DNA from: a bacterium
GTDB lineage: Bacteria > Planctomycetota > J058 > JAJDCP01
Assembly (NCBI GenBank): GCA_030428695.1
Contig: JAUIEM010000260.1
Span: 1 to 14,208 of the forward strand
Length of the DNA stretch: 14,208 nucleotides
Reading direction: 5' to 3'
Positions 13,584-14,208 of this stretch are shown piece after piece. Every line of letters begins with the position of its first letter. Positions within the stretch are counted from its first letter, which is position 1. The notes under the pieces are model-generated. The model searched no databases and was not told the origin of the DNA. It worked only from the letters and a program-made list of their open reading frames with translations. Both the position numbers and the translations under genes were made by a program.

Positions 13584-14208
13584 ATGCCACCCGACCTGAC
13601 CGCCGAGACCCTGCCCGCGCTCGCGGGCGCGAGCCGAGGACCCGCCTGGAGCGCGCACTTCGCGCCGAGCCACGCGCATCTCGCCGGCTGGTCGCCGGAG
13701 CGGGTCGGCCGCGAGCGGGTGATCAAGGAGGAGCGCAAGTCGCGCGTGTCCGTGATCGCGCTCCCGGACGGGCCCTTCGTGCTGAAGCGCTACCGCTACC
13801 CGCTGCTCGAGGCCCTCCCGACCTGGTTCGGTCCCGCCGTGGCCGAGCGGGAGTTCTGGAACCTCCTGCTCGGCTCGAAGCTGTGCCCGGCGGTGGTCGC
13901 CCCGGCCGGCTACGGAGTGCTGCGCGACGGCCTCGGCGCCGTGCGCGACTCCTTCCTGCTCACGCCCTACCTCGAGGATGCGGTCGACCTGCGTCGCTGG
14001 CTGCGCGACCCCGGGCACGCGGCGGACCGGCCGCGGCTGGAGGCCCTGGTCACGGCGGCGGCGGGGCTGCTGCGCGGGCTGCACCACCAGCGCTTCTTCC
14101 TCGGCACGCCGACCCACCGCAACATCCTGCTCCGGGAAGATCCCTTCGCGCTCTTCTTCATCGACCTGAGCGACGCGGCCTTCGAGATCCGGCCGCGTCC
14201 GGCCCGCA
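13584..14208 (+). CDS. Kdo/WaaP-family LPS kinase-like protein, cut by window end, degenerate catalytic loop
   Basis: The frame is open from ATG 13584 to the window end (208 full codons), so the C-terminus is missing. AGGAG (13576-13580) lies 3 nt before the ATG. The translation fits the Kdo/WaaP (InaA/RfaP-like) kinase family: VLKRYRYP with the ATP-binding Lys K68, a helix AVAEREFWNLL with the likely αC Glu, SFLLTPYLEDAVDLRRWL at the lobe hinge, LLRGLHHQRFFLGTPTHRNILL as catalytic loop, and FIDLSDA with the metal-binding Asp D194. Family members phosphorylate the lipid A-core region at the inner face of the inner membrane. In the catalytic loop the expected H-x-D-(x4)-N appears as L173-G174-T175...N180, so the catalytic Asp is replaced by Thr while K68, N180 and D194 remain. 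Activity is therefore doubtful. It is divergent from the two-component pair and may share its operator region. Confidence 0.8.
   Translation, partial: MPPDLTAETLPALAGASRGPAWSAHFAPSHAHLAGWSPERVGRERVIKEERKSRVSVIALPDGPFVLKRYRYPLLEALPTWFGPAVAEREFWNLLLGSKLCPAVVAPAGYGVLRDGLGAVRDSFLLTPYLEDAVDLRRWLRDPGHAADRPRLEALVTAAAGLLRGLHHQRFFLGTPTHRNILLREDPFALFFIDLSDAAFEIRPRPAR

Noticed and set aside
1..14208. tRNA, rRNA, CRISPR array, insertion sequence or transposase
   Set aside because: No cloverleaf, rRNA-like segment, regular direct-repeat array or transposase motif was seen on either strand; the only repeat-type element is at 7128-7197.

Overview
The window is GC-rich throughout (typical coding rows look like 70% G+C or more). 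It has a Gram-negative character: a lipobox lipoprotein, a periplasm-facing sensor kinase and a Kdo/WaaP-family LPS-kinase-like gene. The eukaryote-like Ser/Thr kinase domain fused to an FGE-sulfatase domain, and the giant secreted protein of secretin-type modules, suggest an environmental Planctomycetota or Myxococcota-like bacterium. That placement is inference; no rRNA or other taxonomic marker is present.

Layout. (1) 57-5363 (+): a 1768-residue exported protein with a TPR-like N-terminus, at least six secretin/STN-like modules in series, and a C-terminal domain resembling the SecD periplasmic P1 head. (2) 5364-5928: an AT-richer island holding one small unrecognised reading frame that looks frameshifted near its end. 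(3) 5929-6978 (-): an enolase-superfamily enzyme of the muconate-lactonizing/OSBS type. (4) 6979-7263: a divergent control region with overlapping, nearly symmetric -10 elements and a 70-bp REPIN-like double palindrome. (5) 7264-9708 (+): a TPR + pseudokinase + FGE-sulfatase-like fusion, followed by a perfect 10-bp hairpin and a lipoprotein gene (9766-10647). (6) 10740-11369 (+): a small unrecognised protein with a good TTGACA promoter, overlapping tail-to-tail with (7) a CusR/CopR-type response regulator and histidine kinase pair read leftwards (13417 to 11323). (8) From 13584 (+), running off the window end: a Kdo/WaaP-family kinase-like gene whose catalytic-loop Asp appears to be replaced.

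How the parts may fit. Only the two-component pair is a clear functional unit: the genes overlap by 8 bp, and a CusR/HprR-like inverted repeat lies upstream of the regulator, between it and the divergent LPS-kinase-like gene. The pseudokinase fusion and the lipoprotein are adjacent and could be cotranscribed across the hairpin. The giant module protein and the enolase-superfamily gene have no evident link to their neighbours. The most unusual items are the STN-array/SecD-head protein, the pseudokinase-FGE fusion, the REPIN-like element with a compensatory base-pair change, and the second kinase-fold protein with a degenerate catalytic loop.
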